DNA from: Bacteroidota bacterium
Lineage (GTDB): Bacteria; Bacteroidota; Bacteroidia; Chitinophagales; Chitinophagaceae
Length of the DNA stretch: 64,000 nucleotides
Assembly: GCA_023417815.1 (NCBI GenBank)
Contig: JAEZEI010000003.1
Location: forward strand, 98,642 to 162,641
Direction: 5' to 3'
Shown here: positions 33,695-41,978 of the stretch, piece by piece
How the letters are laid out: each line of letters starts with the position of its first letter
How positions within the stretch are numbered: the first letter of the stretch is position 1
Position numbers and translations under genes: made by a program
The notes under the pieces: model-generated
What the model saw: the letters and a program-made list of their open reading frames with translations, nothing else
What the model was told of the DNA's origin: nothing
Databases searched by the model: none

Positions 33695-34300
33695 ATGGCA
33701 CGTTATACAGGCCCTAAAACAAAGATCTCCCGCAGGTTCGGAGAACCGATCACCGGAAATGGAAAATGGCTGACCAAGAACAGCAACCCTCCGGGAATGC
33801 ATGGCGCAAACAAAAAGCGTAAAACCCTTAGTGAATACGGTCTTCAGCTTAAAGAAAAGCAAAAGGCAAAGTACACTTATGGTCTGCTGGAAAAACAATT
33901 CCGCAAAACTTATGATGAAGCCAGCCGTAAAACTGGTGTTAAGGGTGAGAACCTGATCAAACTTCTTGAAGCAAGACTTGATAATACTGTTTACCGCCTT
34001 GGTATTGCGCCAAGCCGGCAGGCAGCTCGCCAGCTGGTTAGCCACAAACATATCACTGTTAACGGTGATGTGGTGAATATTCCTTCTTTCAGCTGCAAAC
34101 CGGGCGATGTAATCGGGCTTAAGAACAAGAGCGCTGCAAATGCATCCATCACTGGTGCACTTCGCGGTAAGAATACAAAATTCAACTGGCTCGACTGGAG
34201 TGAAAGTGAAATGAAAGGTACTTTCATTACCTATCCTGAAAGGGAAAGCGTTCCTGAGAATATCAAGGAACAACTTATTGTGGAATTGTATTCTAAGTAA
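33695..34300 (+). CDS. rpsD: 30S ribosomal protein uS4
   Basis: uS4 is a primary 16S rRNA binder that starts assembly of the 30S body. The 201-residue protein has the N-terminal RYTGPKTKISRRFGEPI, the S4 RNA-binding domain with RLDNTVYRLGIAPSRQAARQ (about 92-111) and VSHKHITVNGDVVNIPS, and the usual YSK end. Zinc-binding cysteines are absent, the C-minus form. A pseudoknot-like structure lies just before the start codon and could mediate feedback control by the protein itself. Confidence 0.97.
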   Translation: MARYTGPKTKISRRFGEPITGNGKWLTKNSNPPGMHGANKKRKTLSEYGLQLKEKQKAKYTYGLLEKQFRKTYDEASRKTGVKGENLIKLLEARLDNTVYRLGIAPSRQAARQLVSHKHITVNGDVVNIPSFSCKPGDVIGLKNKSAANASITGALRGKNTKFNWLDWSESEMKGTFITYPERESVPENIKEQLIVELYSK

Positions 34301-34341
34301 TACTGTCCATCATTCAATCAATTAAAACCAACAAAATACAA

Positions 34342-35337
34342 ATGGCCATTTTAAATTTTGTTAAGCCCGATAAGATCGTTCTTCAGAAAGCAACAGATTT
34401 TGAAGCACAGTTCGAATTTCGTCCCCTTGAGCCAGGATACGGAGTAACCATCGGCAACGCGCTTCGCCGTGTTCTGCTGAACTCCCTGGAAGGTTACGCG
34501 ATCATCGGAATAAACATAGCAGGTGCCGATCATGAGTTCGCCACCATTAAAGGCGTAACAGAAGACGTTACCGAAATGATCCTGAATCTTAAGCAGGTTC
34601 GTTTCAAGCTGAAAGTGGATCATGAAGTGAATGTTGAGAAAGTGACCCTGTCTATAAAGAATGCAAACCAATTCACTGCAGGAATGATCGGAGATGCTTC
34701 CCCGGCTTTCCAGGTAATGAACCCCGAACTTCTTATCTGCACCATGGATCCAAGCGCAAAGCTTGACATCGAGATAACTATCGGTAAAGGCCGTGGTTAT
34801 GTTCCTGCAGAAGAACATAAAGACAAAAGCTCTCATTTCGGATACATCCCGGTTGATGCGATCTATACCCCGATCAAGAACGTGAAATACGTTATTGAGA
34901 ATACCAGGGTAGAACAACGCACCGATTTCGAAAAACTGGTAATGGAAGTGGTTACCGACGGTACCATTCACCCGGAAGAGGCTGTTAAACAGGCAAGCCG
35001 CATCCTGATACAGCACCTGATGATCATCACCGACGAAAACATCACCTTCGATACCAAAGAAGATAAGAAAGAAGATCTTGTTGACGAGCAAACACTTCAG
35101 TTACGTAAGATGCTGAAAACTCCGCTTGAAGACCTGGATCTGTCCGTTCGCGCTTTCAACTGCCTGAAGGCTGCCAAGATCAACTCCCTGAGCGAACTTG
35201 TTCAATACGAGCAGGAAGACCTCATGAAGTTCCGCAACTTCGGCCAGAAATCCCTGAGCGAAATTGATGCAGTGCTTCACGACAGGGGACTAAGCTTTGG
35301 TATGGACCTGAGCAAACTGAAACTCGACGACGAATAA
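34342..35337 (+). CDS. rpoA: RNA polymerase alpha subunit
   Basis: Alpha dimerises to nucleate RNA polymerase and its C-terminal domain contacts promoter DNA and activators. The 331-residue protein has the N-terminal assembly domain (EPGYGVTIGNALRRVLLNSL, about 29-48), the insertion with RGYVPAEEH, and the C-terminal domain with helix-hairpin-helix TPLEDLDLSVRAFNCLKAA (about 255-273) and NFGQKSLSEI. Length and domains are complete. It follows rpsD by 41 bp. Confidence 0.98.
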   Translation: MAILNFVKPDKIVLQKATDFEAQFEFRPLEPGYGVTIGNALRRVLLNSLEGYAIIGINIAGADHEFATIKGVTEDVTEMILNLKQVRFKLKVDHEVNVEKVTLSIKNANQFTAGMIGDASPAFQVMNPELLICTMDPSAKLDIEITIGKGRGYVPAEEHKDKSSHFGYIPVDAIYTPIKNVKYVIENTRVEQRTDFEKLVMEVVTDGTIHPEEAVKQASRILIQHLMIITDENITFDTKEDKKEDLVDEQTLQLRKMLKTPLEDLDLSVRAFNCLKAAKINSLSELVQYEQEDLMKFRNFGQKSLSEIDAVLHDRGLSFGMDLSKLKLDDE

Positions 35338-35343
35338 TTAATC

Positions 35344-35399
35344 GCGGTATCACCGCACATTCCTAATAAGTAGCCTGCAATTCCTGACACGGTGCAGGC
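35344..35399 (+). promoter_or_regulatory. Two hairpins before rplQ
   Basis: GCGGT/ACCGC (35344-35356, ATC loop) is followed by GCCTGCA (35373-35379) / TGCAGGC (35393-35399). The second stem ends 17 bp before the rplQ ATG. Neither has a T run, so they are candidates for a leader that controls L17 or sets mRNA stability. Confidence 0.5.
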
Positions 35400-35416
35400 G
35401 AATCAAACAACATGTC

Positions 35417-36004
35417 ATGCGTCACGGAAACAAAAAAAACAATCTAAGCAGAACGGCTTCTCACCGTAAGGCCCTGATGATGAACCTGGGAAACCAGCTT
35501 ATCACGCACAAGCGTATCACAACCACGCTTGCAAAGGCAAAGGCACTGAGAACCTATATTGAACCGCTGATCACCAAAACGAAGAACAACGAAACCAAGG
35601 AGATGATCATGCACAACCACCGTATCGTGTTCAGTCACCTGAACGATAAGGTTGCCGTAAAGGAACTTTTTGAGAACGTTGGTCCTAAGGTTGCAAGCCG
35701 CCCTGGTGGATATACCCGCATCATTAAACTCGGCGCCCGTACCGGTGATAACGCTGAGATGGCAATGATCGAGCTGGTTGACTTCAACGAAATATATGGT
35801 AAAGGCATTGCTGATACAGCAGCGGCTGAGCCAGTTAAAAAGACCCGCCGTTCAGGAGGTAAGAAAAAAGCTGCAACAGCAGCTGAAGGAGAAGGCGAAG
35901 CTTCAGCAGAAGCCACAGCTGAACCTAAAAAAGCTCCGCGGAAAAAGAAGGAAGAAAAAGCAGACGACACTGCAGAACAGAACGATTCACCTGCAGAAGC
36001 TTAA
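35417..36004 (+). CDS. rplQ: 50S ribosomal protein bL17 with long C-terminal tail
   Basis: bL17 lies at the bottom of the large subunit near the exit tunnel. The core (about residues 1-118) is standard: MRHGNKKNNLSRTASHRKAL, NQLITHKRITTTLAKAKALR and GGYTRIIKLG. The last 75 or so residues form an Ala/Lys/Glu-rich low-complexity tail not found in E. coli bL17 (127 aa), giving 195 residues in all. Such tails occur in other Bacteroidota and are probably disordered. It is the last gene before a perfect terminator. Confidence 0.97.
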   Translation: MRHGNKKNNLSRTASHRKALMMNLGNQLITHKRITTTLAKAKALRTYIEPLITKTKNNETKEMIMHNHRIVFSHLNDKVAVKELFENVGPKVASRPGGYTRIIKLGARTGDNAEMAMIELVDFNEIYGKGIADTAAAEPVKKTRRSGGKKKAATAAEGEGEASAEATAEPKKAPRKKKEEKADDTAEQNDSPAEA

Positions 36005-36013
36005 TAAATTTTC

Positions 36014-36040
36014 AGTCCCGCAATTGCGGGACTTTTTTTT
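36014..36040 (+). terminator. Intrinsic terminator of the infA-rplQ cluster
   Basis: AGTCCCGCAA (36014-36023) and TTGCGGGACT (36024-36033) form a perfect palindrome whose tip opens as loop; eight T in all follow from the stem end. It lies 10 bp after the rplQ stop. Confidence 0.93.
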
Positions 36041-36075
36041 GAACCAGATTTAATTTCTTTGCATTTTACAGGCGT

Positions 36076-37176
36076 ATGATACAACCCACTTCCAACGATG
36101 CAGTATTGATCCTTGAAGACGGAACGGTGATCCACGGTTCGGCTTTCGGGAAAAAGGGAACCGCAACCGGTGAACTTTGTTTTAACACCGGCATGACCGG
36201 GTACCAGGAAGTTTTCACCGATCCCAGCTACTATGGACAGGTCCTGATCATGAATACCGTTCACGTAGGTAATTATGGAGTTAACAAGGGAGATGTTGAA
36301 AGTAATGGAGTGAAGGTGAAAGCGGTAATTGGCCGCAACCTCGAAGACCGGTTCAGCAGGATGATGGCAGAGCGATCGTTGCAGGAATATTTTGAAGAGC
36401 AGGGTGTGGTGGCCATTGATAATGTTGATACCCGGACCCTGGTTGCCCATGTGAGAACGAAGGGTGCAATGAATTGTATCATTTCATCCGACAACCTGGA
36501 TGTTGAAGACCTTAAGAAACAACTTGCTGCGGTGCCTTCCATGAACGGACTGGAGCTTGCTTCCAAAGTGAGCACCGATTCAACTTACGAACTCGGTGAT
36601 CCGGCGAGCCCTGTAAGAGTGGCCGTGCTTGACTTCGGTGTGAAGAAAAACATTCTTAACTGCCTGGAGGAACGCGGTGCATTTGTGAAAGTTTTCAATG
36701 CAAAGACCCCACTGGAAGAACTCAGGAAATTCAATCCTTCAGGATATTTTATCAGTAACGGTCCCGGAGATCCTGCGCCTATGGAATACGCGGTTGATAC
36801 CGTTAAGGAGATCCTTAAGGAAGATAAACCCCTGTTCGGGATCTGCCTGGGCCACCAGTTGCTGGCACTTGCAAACGGGATACCTACTTTTAAAATGCAC
36901 CACGGGCACAGGGGACTTAATCATCCTGTAAAAAACCTTGTTACGGGAAGAAGCGAGATCACCACGCAGAACCATGGATTCGGGGTAGATCCTGAAGCCG
37001 TGAAAAAGAACCCGGATATCGAGATCACTCATGTGAACCTGAATGATAACAGCATTGAAGGGATAAGGTTAAAGAATAAAAAAGCATTCTCAGTTCAGTA
37101 CCATCCGGAAGCAACACCCGGTCCGCACGATAGCCGTTATCTTTTCGATGAATTCATGGAAATGATGAAAGGATGA
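36076..37176 (+). CDS. carA: Carbamoyl-phosphate synthase small subunit
   Basis: CarA is the glutaminase that feeds ammonia to CarB for carbamoyl phosphate, used for pyrimidines and arginine. The 366-residue protein has the N-terminal domain (LEDGTVIHGSAFG, FNTGMTGYQEV) and a class I amidotransferase domain with nucleophile Cys in FGICLGHQLLAL (about 255-266) and the His-Glu pair in VQYHPEATPGP. carB is not in the window. It overlaps aroQ by ATGA. A -7-like TTTCTTTG lies about 15 bp before the ATG. Confidence 0.97.
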   Translation: MIQPTSNDAVLILEDGTVIHGSAFGKKGTATGELCFNTGMTGYQEVFTDPSYYGQVLIMNTVHVGNYGVNKGDVESNGVKVKAVIGRNLEDRFSRMMAERSLQEYFEEQGVVAIDNVDTRTLVAHVRTKGAMNCIISSDNLDVEDLKKQLAAVPSMNGLELASKVSTDSTYELGDPASPVRVAVLDFGVKKNILNCLEERGAFVKVFNAKTPLEELRKFNPSGYFISNGPGDPAPMEYAVDTVKEILKEDKPLFGICLGHQLLALANGIPTFKMHHGHRGLNHPVKNLVTGRSEITTQNHGFGVDPEAVKKNPDIEITHVNLNDNSIEGIRLKNKKAFSVQYHPEATPGPHDSRYLFDEFMEMMKG

Positions 37177-37595
37177 ATGCAGTAATGATCATAAATGGTC
37201 CGAACCTTAATCTCCTTGGCTCGCGCGAAGAGGACATCTATGGCAATGAATCCTTCTCCTCCTACCTCGGCAAACTTCAGCAAAGATTCGCGGGAATTAA
37301 ATTGGAATATTTCCAGAGCAATATTGAAGGTGAGATCATTAATGCGATCCAGGATGCAGGATCAAGAACACTTCCCGTAGTGCTGAACCCGGGAGGTTAT
37401 ACACATACTTCTGTTGCAATAGGGGATGCTGTTGCTGCGGTGAGGGTGCCCGTGGTGGAGGTGCACATTTCGAATATTGCTGCGCGCGAAGAATTCAGGA
37501 AGCTTTCCCACGTATCTGCAAAATGCATCGGCACCATCAGTGGCCTGGGGCTAAAGGGCTACGACCTTGCTATCGAATTCCTGCTTACTAACTGA
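37173..37595 (+). CDS. aroQ: Type II 3-dehydroquinate dehydratase
   Basis: AroQ dehydrates 3-dehydroquinate to 3-dehydroshikimate in the shikimate pathway by way of an enolate. The 140-residue protein shows INGPNLNLLGSREEDIYG (about 7-24, with the catalytic Arg and Tyr), LNPGGYTHTSVAI (about 71-83, NPGA in most members) and EVHISNIAAREEFR (about 96-109; the usual His of NIHARE is Ala). Subunits form dodecamers in this family. It overlaps carA by four bases and overlaps the convergent response-regulator gene by 8 bp at the 3' end. Confidence 0.93.
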   Translation: MNAVMIINGPNLNLLGSREEDIYGNESFSSYLGKLQQRFAGIKLEYFQSNIEGEIINAIQDAGSRTLPVVLNPGGYTHTSVAIGDAVAAVRVPVVEVHISNIAAREEFRKLSHVSAKCIGTISGLGLKGYDLAIEFLLTN

Positions 37596-37986
37596 CCATG
37601 CAACACTCTTCGATCATTTCCTGTGTAAGAGGCTTGGTATATAGGGCGCTGACCGAAGGGAAGGTCTTGGCACGGTTAACGTCTTCGTAATATACAGAGG
37701 AGGTATAGATGTACAACCTTACATTGTTTGGGAATAATGGCTTCAGCCGTTCAAATTCCTTCACGAATTCCCAGCCTGAAACCATTGGCATATTCAGGTC
37801 TACAAGGATAGCGTCTGGGCCGCGTGAACCTTCGCTGAGAATTTTCTCCAGGTATTCAAGCGCATCATTAACCCTTGTGCAGCTTGTTATCTTCACATCC
37901 GGGTTTACGAGGTGGATCAGTTCTTCGGTAAGGAAGTTATTGATCTCATCATCATCTACAAGCAATATTTCAGGAAGCTGGTTCAT
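37588..37986 (-). CDS. Single-domain response regulator (CheY-like)
   Basis: The 132-residue protein is a receiver domain alone, with no output domain. The acidic pocket is in LLVDDDEINN (about 8-17), the phospho-acceptor Asp in AILVDLNMP (about 59-67), the Thr/Ser switch in YIYTSSVYYED and the Lys in YTKPL (about 117-121). It starts inside the 3' end of the histidine kinase gene (17-bp overlap), so the two are almost certainly partners. Its 3' end overlaps aroQ by 8 bp on the opposite strand. Output is presumably by protein contact or a further phosphorelay. Confidence 0.9.
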   Translation of the reverse strand: MNQLPEILLVDDDEINNFLTEELIHLVNPDVKITSCTRVNDALEYLEKILSEGSRGPDAILVDLNMPMVSGWEFVKEFERLKPLFPNNVRLYIYTSSVYYEDVNRAKTFPSVSALYTKPLTQEMIEECCMVS

Positions 37987-39802
37987 TCGGTTTACTGTTC
38001 TTTAAAGTTAGTATAAACCTCGTACCAACGTTCTCTTCACTTTCAACTTCTATTTTGCCGCCGGCTTTTTCAAGTTGGGTCTTTACAATATACAGGCCCA
38101 GCCCCTTGCCCTCAGTGTTGGGGCTGAACCTTTGGTAGATATCAAAAAGTTTGTCGCCGTGTTTCTTAAGATTAATACCTTCTCCATTGTCTGAAAAGAT
38201 TATCCGTGTGTCTTCCCCGATCCTTTCAGAAACAATATCAATATGCACCGGGATGCCGGGCTTCCTGTACTTGATCGAATTGGTCAGCAGGTTCTGGAGA
38301 ATGTTATGGATATTCTTCCTGGGATAATAAATAGTTGGGGCATCTGTGAAATGCGTGGTGATAAGAGTTCCCGTTTCTTTGATGCTTTCCGAAATGGATG
38401 TCTTGATGATGTCAGTCTCTGTTTCCAGGTCGAGCAACATCCTGCCTTCATTCTCCTCGGTTCTCGCAGAAAGGATCACATTCAGATCCATCAGCATGGT
38501 ATTGAGATTCTCTGTACAGATGCCGATCTTATTGAAATACGACTGGTTTTTTTCAGAAAGGTCGTTGCTGTCGAATAATTTTATCAGGCTGAGCAAGTTT
38601 GAAACCGGCGCCCTGAGGTTGTGGGAAGTTACATATGCAAATTGCTTAAGGTCTTTGTTACTTATCTGCAGTTCCTCGAATAATTGTTTCAGCGATTCTT
38701 CATTTTCTTTTCGCCTTTTCACTTCCTGCTCAAGTTCTTTGGTTCTCTTCTTTACCGCTTTCTTCATATTATAGCTGTAAATGAACAGGACGAGGAAAAC
38801 AACGAACAGCCCGATGAATATATAGGAAAGGATAGTGAAGGTCCTGTTCAGTGAAGTATTTTGCGGGTCATAAATGAATCCATCCAGCGATGCTTTCTTA
38901 TCTACAAGTCCAAGGGACTGGTAAACTGAAAGCATATATTCCCACCTCCCGGGATTCATATGCCCCACTTCAACCAATCCCGGGATAATAAGTTCCTTCA
39001 TTTTATTGGCCTCCAGGATCAATAGATGCCTGTTCACATTTCTATCTTTCACTCCCGGTAAAGTAAGAATATAGTTCACCATCTCGGGAATATTCTCCAT
39101 AGCATATTCCCAGCCTTTGAAAGTTGCAGACCGGAAAGCCTGTACCAGGTCATGATCTTTATCTACCGTACTTGCTGTAGAAAAGATCACGTCGCCATAA
39201 AAGTCAATGCCATAGTTTATCGGGCGAAGCTGGTTTATCTTATGCCCCTGCATTTCCAGCTGGATAACCTCTACGGAGGTGTACCCGCTCATTGCGTCTG
39301 CATAACCACTCAGCAGGTCTCGGTTATTCCAGGTGTGTTTAAGTTTCTGGATGGTTGCAGGATTAATGCCTTCTTTAACAAGCATTGCCTGTAACTGTAT
39401 CCATCCCTGTCCCTGTGCCAGCATCACTCTTTTGCCTGCAAGGTCCGTCGGGGTATTGATATTCGATTCCTTTAAACTGATTATGGTGTAGGGCGAATGC
39501 TGGAAGATGGCGCCTAAAACTTTCAGGTCAGCCCCCGCAACAAAGTCAGTAAGGACCTCCGAACCTGAGACCCCGAAATCTGCCCTGCCTTCTAATACCT
39601 CGGTAACCGGGTTGATGTTCTTGTCGCCCTGAATGATATTTACCTTTAGGCCTGCTTCTTTATAAAATCCTTTGATATCGGCGGCATAAAAACCCGCGAA
39701 CTGGAACTGGTGCCACCATTTAAGCTGGAGATTCACTTCCCGTTCCTGCGCAGATGATGCGGTGACAAGAAAACAAAGCAGGAAAGAAAAAATTGATCTC
39801 AT
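37970..39802 (-). CDS. Hybrid-architecture sensor histidine kinase with THI5/NMT1-like periplasmic sensor
   Basis: The 610-residue protein has a signal peptide (about 1-18), then an ABC-type solute-binding domain of the NMT1/THI5 type (about 22-310, with LQLKWWHQFQFAGFYAA and GRADFGVSGSEVL), one membrane helix (about 322-345), a coiled linker, a HisKA domain with phospho-His in SHNLRAP (about 395) and a HATPase with N box NLLTNSIKYR, DNGEGI and GKGLGLYIV. The sensor family binds thiamine-pyrimidine precursors, nitrate/taurine-like or other small ligands; the ligand here is unknown. It is co-transcribed with a receiver-only regulator. Confidence 0.9.
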   Translation of the reverse strand: MRSIFSFLLCFLVTASSAQEREVNLQLKWWHQFQFAGFYAADIKGFYKEAGLKVNIIQGDKNINPVTEVLEGRADFGVSGSEVLTDFVAGADLKVLGAIFQHSPYTIISLKESNINTPTDLAGKRVMLAQGQGWIQLQAMLVKEGINPATIQKLKHTWNNRDLLSGYADAMSGYTSVEVIQLEMQGHKINQLRPINYGIDFYGDVIFSTASTVDKDHDLVQAFRSATFKGWEYAMENIPEMVNYILTLPGVKDRNVNRHLLILEANKMKELIIPGLVEVGHMNPGRWEYMLSVYQSLGLVDKKASLDGFIYDPQNTSLNRTFTILSYIFIGLFVVFLVLFIYSYNMKKAVKKRTKELEQEVKRRKENEESLKQLFEELQISNKDLKQFAYVTSHNLRAPVSNLLSLIKLFDSNDLSEKNQSYFNKIGICTENLNTMLMDLNVILSARTEENEGRMLLDLETETDIIKTSISESIKETGTLITTHFTDAPTIYYPRKNIHNILQNLLTNSIKYRKPGIPVHIDIVSERIGEDTRIIFSDNGEGINLKKHGDKLFDIYQRFSPNTEGKGLGLYIVKTQLEKAGGKIEVESEENVGTRFILTLKNSKPNEPAS

Positions 39803-39820
39803 AGGAATAGTGTAATATAA

Positions 39821-41938
39821 TTATCCTATACCGAACGACCTACGGATGGATGAAATACGGTCCTTCATTTCATTGTATGCGCTGAATTGGAGCTGGATGA
39901 AGCTGTTATCTTCAAGTGCACCCAAAACCTTGTTCATTTCATTGTTGGTTTCATAAACCATTTTTCGGAAAGGATTTGTATAATCCTTTTCACGGGAAGA
40001 ATAGATCGAATCTGCGATCCATTTCGCGGTAGCTCCCGTTTCATCAAGTAATTGTGCGAACTCTTTTTCTCCGAATTGTTTAGTCGTAATGTTCCAAACC
40101 TCGAGCAGGGAGGTAAAAGCATGTTTCACTTTATCCTGGTCATAACCCAGAGATCTTTCTTTATAGAATTCATGAACTTCATCCCATCCATCAATAACGC
40201 CCTTCTTTATATTACGCTTCAGGTCCTCCATCTTTTCGGTGCTGATAAGCTGCCCACCGAGATTCAGGAATTCTTCGCGGGAGATTGCTGAAGGTAGTTT
40301 TTTCTTAAGCTCTTCCAGGGAATTGATGGCATGGTGCCCGATAAAATCCAGGATCACTTTACCGGCATAGTAAACGATAAGGCTCCTGAAAAGTTCTGTA
40401 GCCTGCTTCACCTTCGTGATCACAACCTGCCTCTTGCTGTTTTCCCAGCCTTTTACTACGGCGCTTCCTGATCCATCAGTCTCGAGGGATTCAAACAATT
40501 GGATGGCACGGAACATATCATTGATCGTATCCGGTGCCAGGTAATCATATTCGATCTTCTGGCGTTTTCTTACCCGTTTGTCGCGGTCAACATATTTCCA
40601 GGAATTGCGCACAAGCGCATACATATTATACATGAACCAGTAGCCGGGAATAACTACGAGCCTGTCGTTTGCTACATCATTGGAAACAAGACAGAACGGT
40701 ACCGGTATATTCAGTTCAAAACTATAATCGCCTTTTGCCAGGATGGTGAAGGCAGCAAATTTCGAATTATGTTTCAGGCTTACGCAGAGCCCTGGCCAGA
40801 AACCGCGGCCTGCAATGATCTCGCCATCTGCGCCGCGGCTGTTATGATTACTTCCAATGGTTGCACCGGCAGCAATATTGCTCTGGCCCATTATAAGTGA
40901 AGCGCAAAGGAAGCTGTTATTGTGATGCTGCTCATGGCTGGGAAAGATCAGCGAATTAAGTACCTCGCAGCAGGAAATGGTTGAATTGTTTCCCAGGTAG
41001 GAGTTGATAAGCCTCGCTCCATATTTCAATTGCGAATGCGAAGAGAGAATGAATCGAACGGCTTTCACACCATAAAAGATCCGGCAGCCGAAGCCGATGA
41101 CCCCATTCACCAGTTCGCACCCTTCACCGATCTGGGAGTGGCGTGCCGCATCACTGTTCAGCGTTATGTTCTTTAATTTATTGGCGCCTTTAATGTAGGC
41201 ATCTGTACCGATCATGGCATCCTTAATGATCCGGCTGTTCTTGATCACCGACCTGTCGCCGATCTTTCCATAATACCCCCTGCGTTTATCAAATTTCTTT
41301 TCAGTGAATGCGGTGAATTTCTCCAGCAGCGCTTCATCATCCCTGTACCTGCTCCACATATAGGCATCACCCGGCAGCATGCCGTCGAAAGGAATGATCT
41401 TTCTTCCGCCATTCTCATTGCACACTTCTATCCAGGTTCTCACTTTTTCATCTTCACCTTCTTTAAGAATACCATTCCCGAATTTGGAGAAGTCGGTGGT
41501 GGCGAGTTCATTCACATTGGCGATCATTACATCATTGCCTATGATATAATGACTCAGGTAATTCACATTGTCGATGCACACATTGTCGCCCAGGTCGCAG
41601 CTTATGATCGTACTGTTGTATAGCCCAACCGGCATGCGCAGGTTATGGAACTCCCTGTAAAGCGGCTGAAGCTTCCCGATCCTTATAAGCCCGAAAAATT
41701 TACAGTTCCGGACCAGGTCGGCATTGAATTCACCGTCTACTTTAATCCTGTTCCAGTTGTCGGAAGTGTTCCTGTTGTGTACAAGGGTATCTATTTCGCG
41801 CGTAGTAAGATCGCGGTATGTCTTACCTGGATTCTGCTGTTCACGCAGGTAGTATTCATTCGCACCTTCCGGTAAAAACTCCGGAGAAACAAAATTGTAG
41901 CCCAGGTCATTTACAGGGTGGGATTGAATTACGTTCAT
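39821..41938 (-). CDS. DUF4954 family protein with left-handed beta-helix
   Basis: The 705-residue protein fits the DUF4954 family of Bacteroidota and spirochaetes. The middle (about residues 110-390) has hexapeptide-like turns ([LIV]-G-x4), for example IGDRSVIKNSRIIKDAMIG, IGEGCELVNGVIGFG and IAAGATIGSNHNSRG, indicating a left-handed parallel beta-helix as in acyl- and nucleotidyl-transferases. The last 200 residues are helical. No signal peptide is seen. The NHNSRGADGEI segment with His resembles acyltransferase active-site loops. It lies 40 bp downstream of glmS on the same strand, which hints at amino-sugar metabolism, but no function has been shown. Confidence 0.82.
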   Translation of the reverse strand: MNVIQSHPVNDLGYNFVSPEFLPEGANEYYLREQQNPGKTYRDLTTREIDTLVHNRNTSDNWNRIKVDGEFNADLVRNCKFFGLIRIGKLQPLYREFHNLRMPVGLYNSTIISCDLGDNVCIDNVNYLSHYIIGNDVMIANVNELATTDFSKFGNGILKEGEDEKVRTWIEVCNENGGRKIIPFDGMLPGDAYMWSRYRDDEALLEKFTAFTEKKFDKRRGYYGKIGDRSVIKNSRIIKDAMIGTDAYIKGANKLKNITLNSDAARHSQIGEGCELVNGVIGFGCRIFYGVKAVRFILSSHSQLKYGARLINSYLGNNSTISCCEVLNSLIFPSHEQHHNNSFLCASLIMGQSNIAAGATIGSNHNSRGADGEIIAGRGFWPGLCVSLKHNSKFAAFTILAKGDYSFELNIPVPFCLVSNDVANDRLVVIPGYWFMYNMYALVRNSWKYVDRDKRVRKRQKIEYDYLAPDTINDMFRAIQLFESLETDGSGSAVVKGWENSKRQVVITKVKQATELFRSLIVYYAGKVILDFIGHHAINSLEELKKKLPSAISREEFLNLGGQLISTEKMEDLKRNIKKGVIDGWDEVHEFYKERSLGYDQDKVKHAFTSLLEVWNITTKQFGEKEFAQLLDETGATAKWIADSIYSSREKDYTNPFRKMVYETNNEMNKVLGALEDNSFIQLQFSAYNEMKDRISSIRRSFGIG

Positions 41939-41978
41939 TAAAGTTCGATTAGGGTTTTACAGTCCTCATTCGCAGGTG

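Noticed and set aside
34351..35091. A 246-codon open frame antisense to rpoA
   Set aside because: It lies wholly within a conserved gene, and its translation has no recognisable domain. It is a by-product of the codon bias of rpoA. The same holds for frames antisense to fusA, htpG, rpsD and mgtE.
41940..41978. glmS-type ribozyme or regulatory fold around glmS
   Set aside because: The glmS ribozyme is known from other phyla and lies in the 5' leader. Neither the leader (43818 onward) nor the 40-bp gap shows its core.
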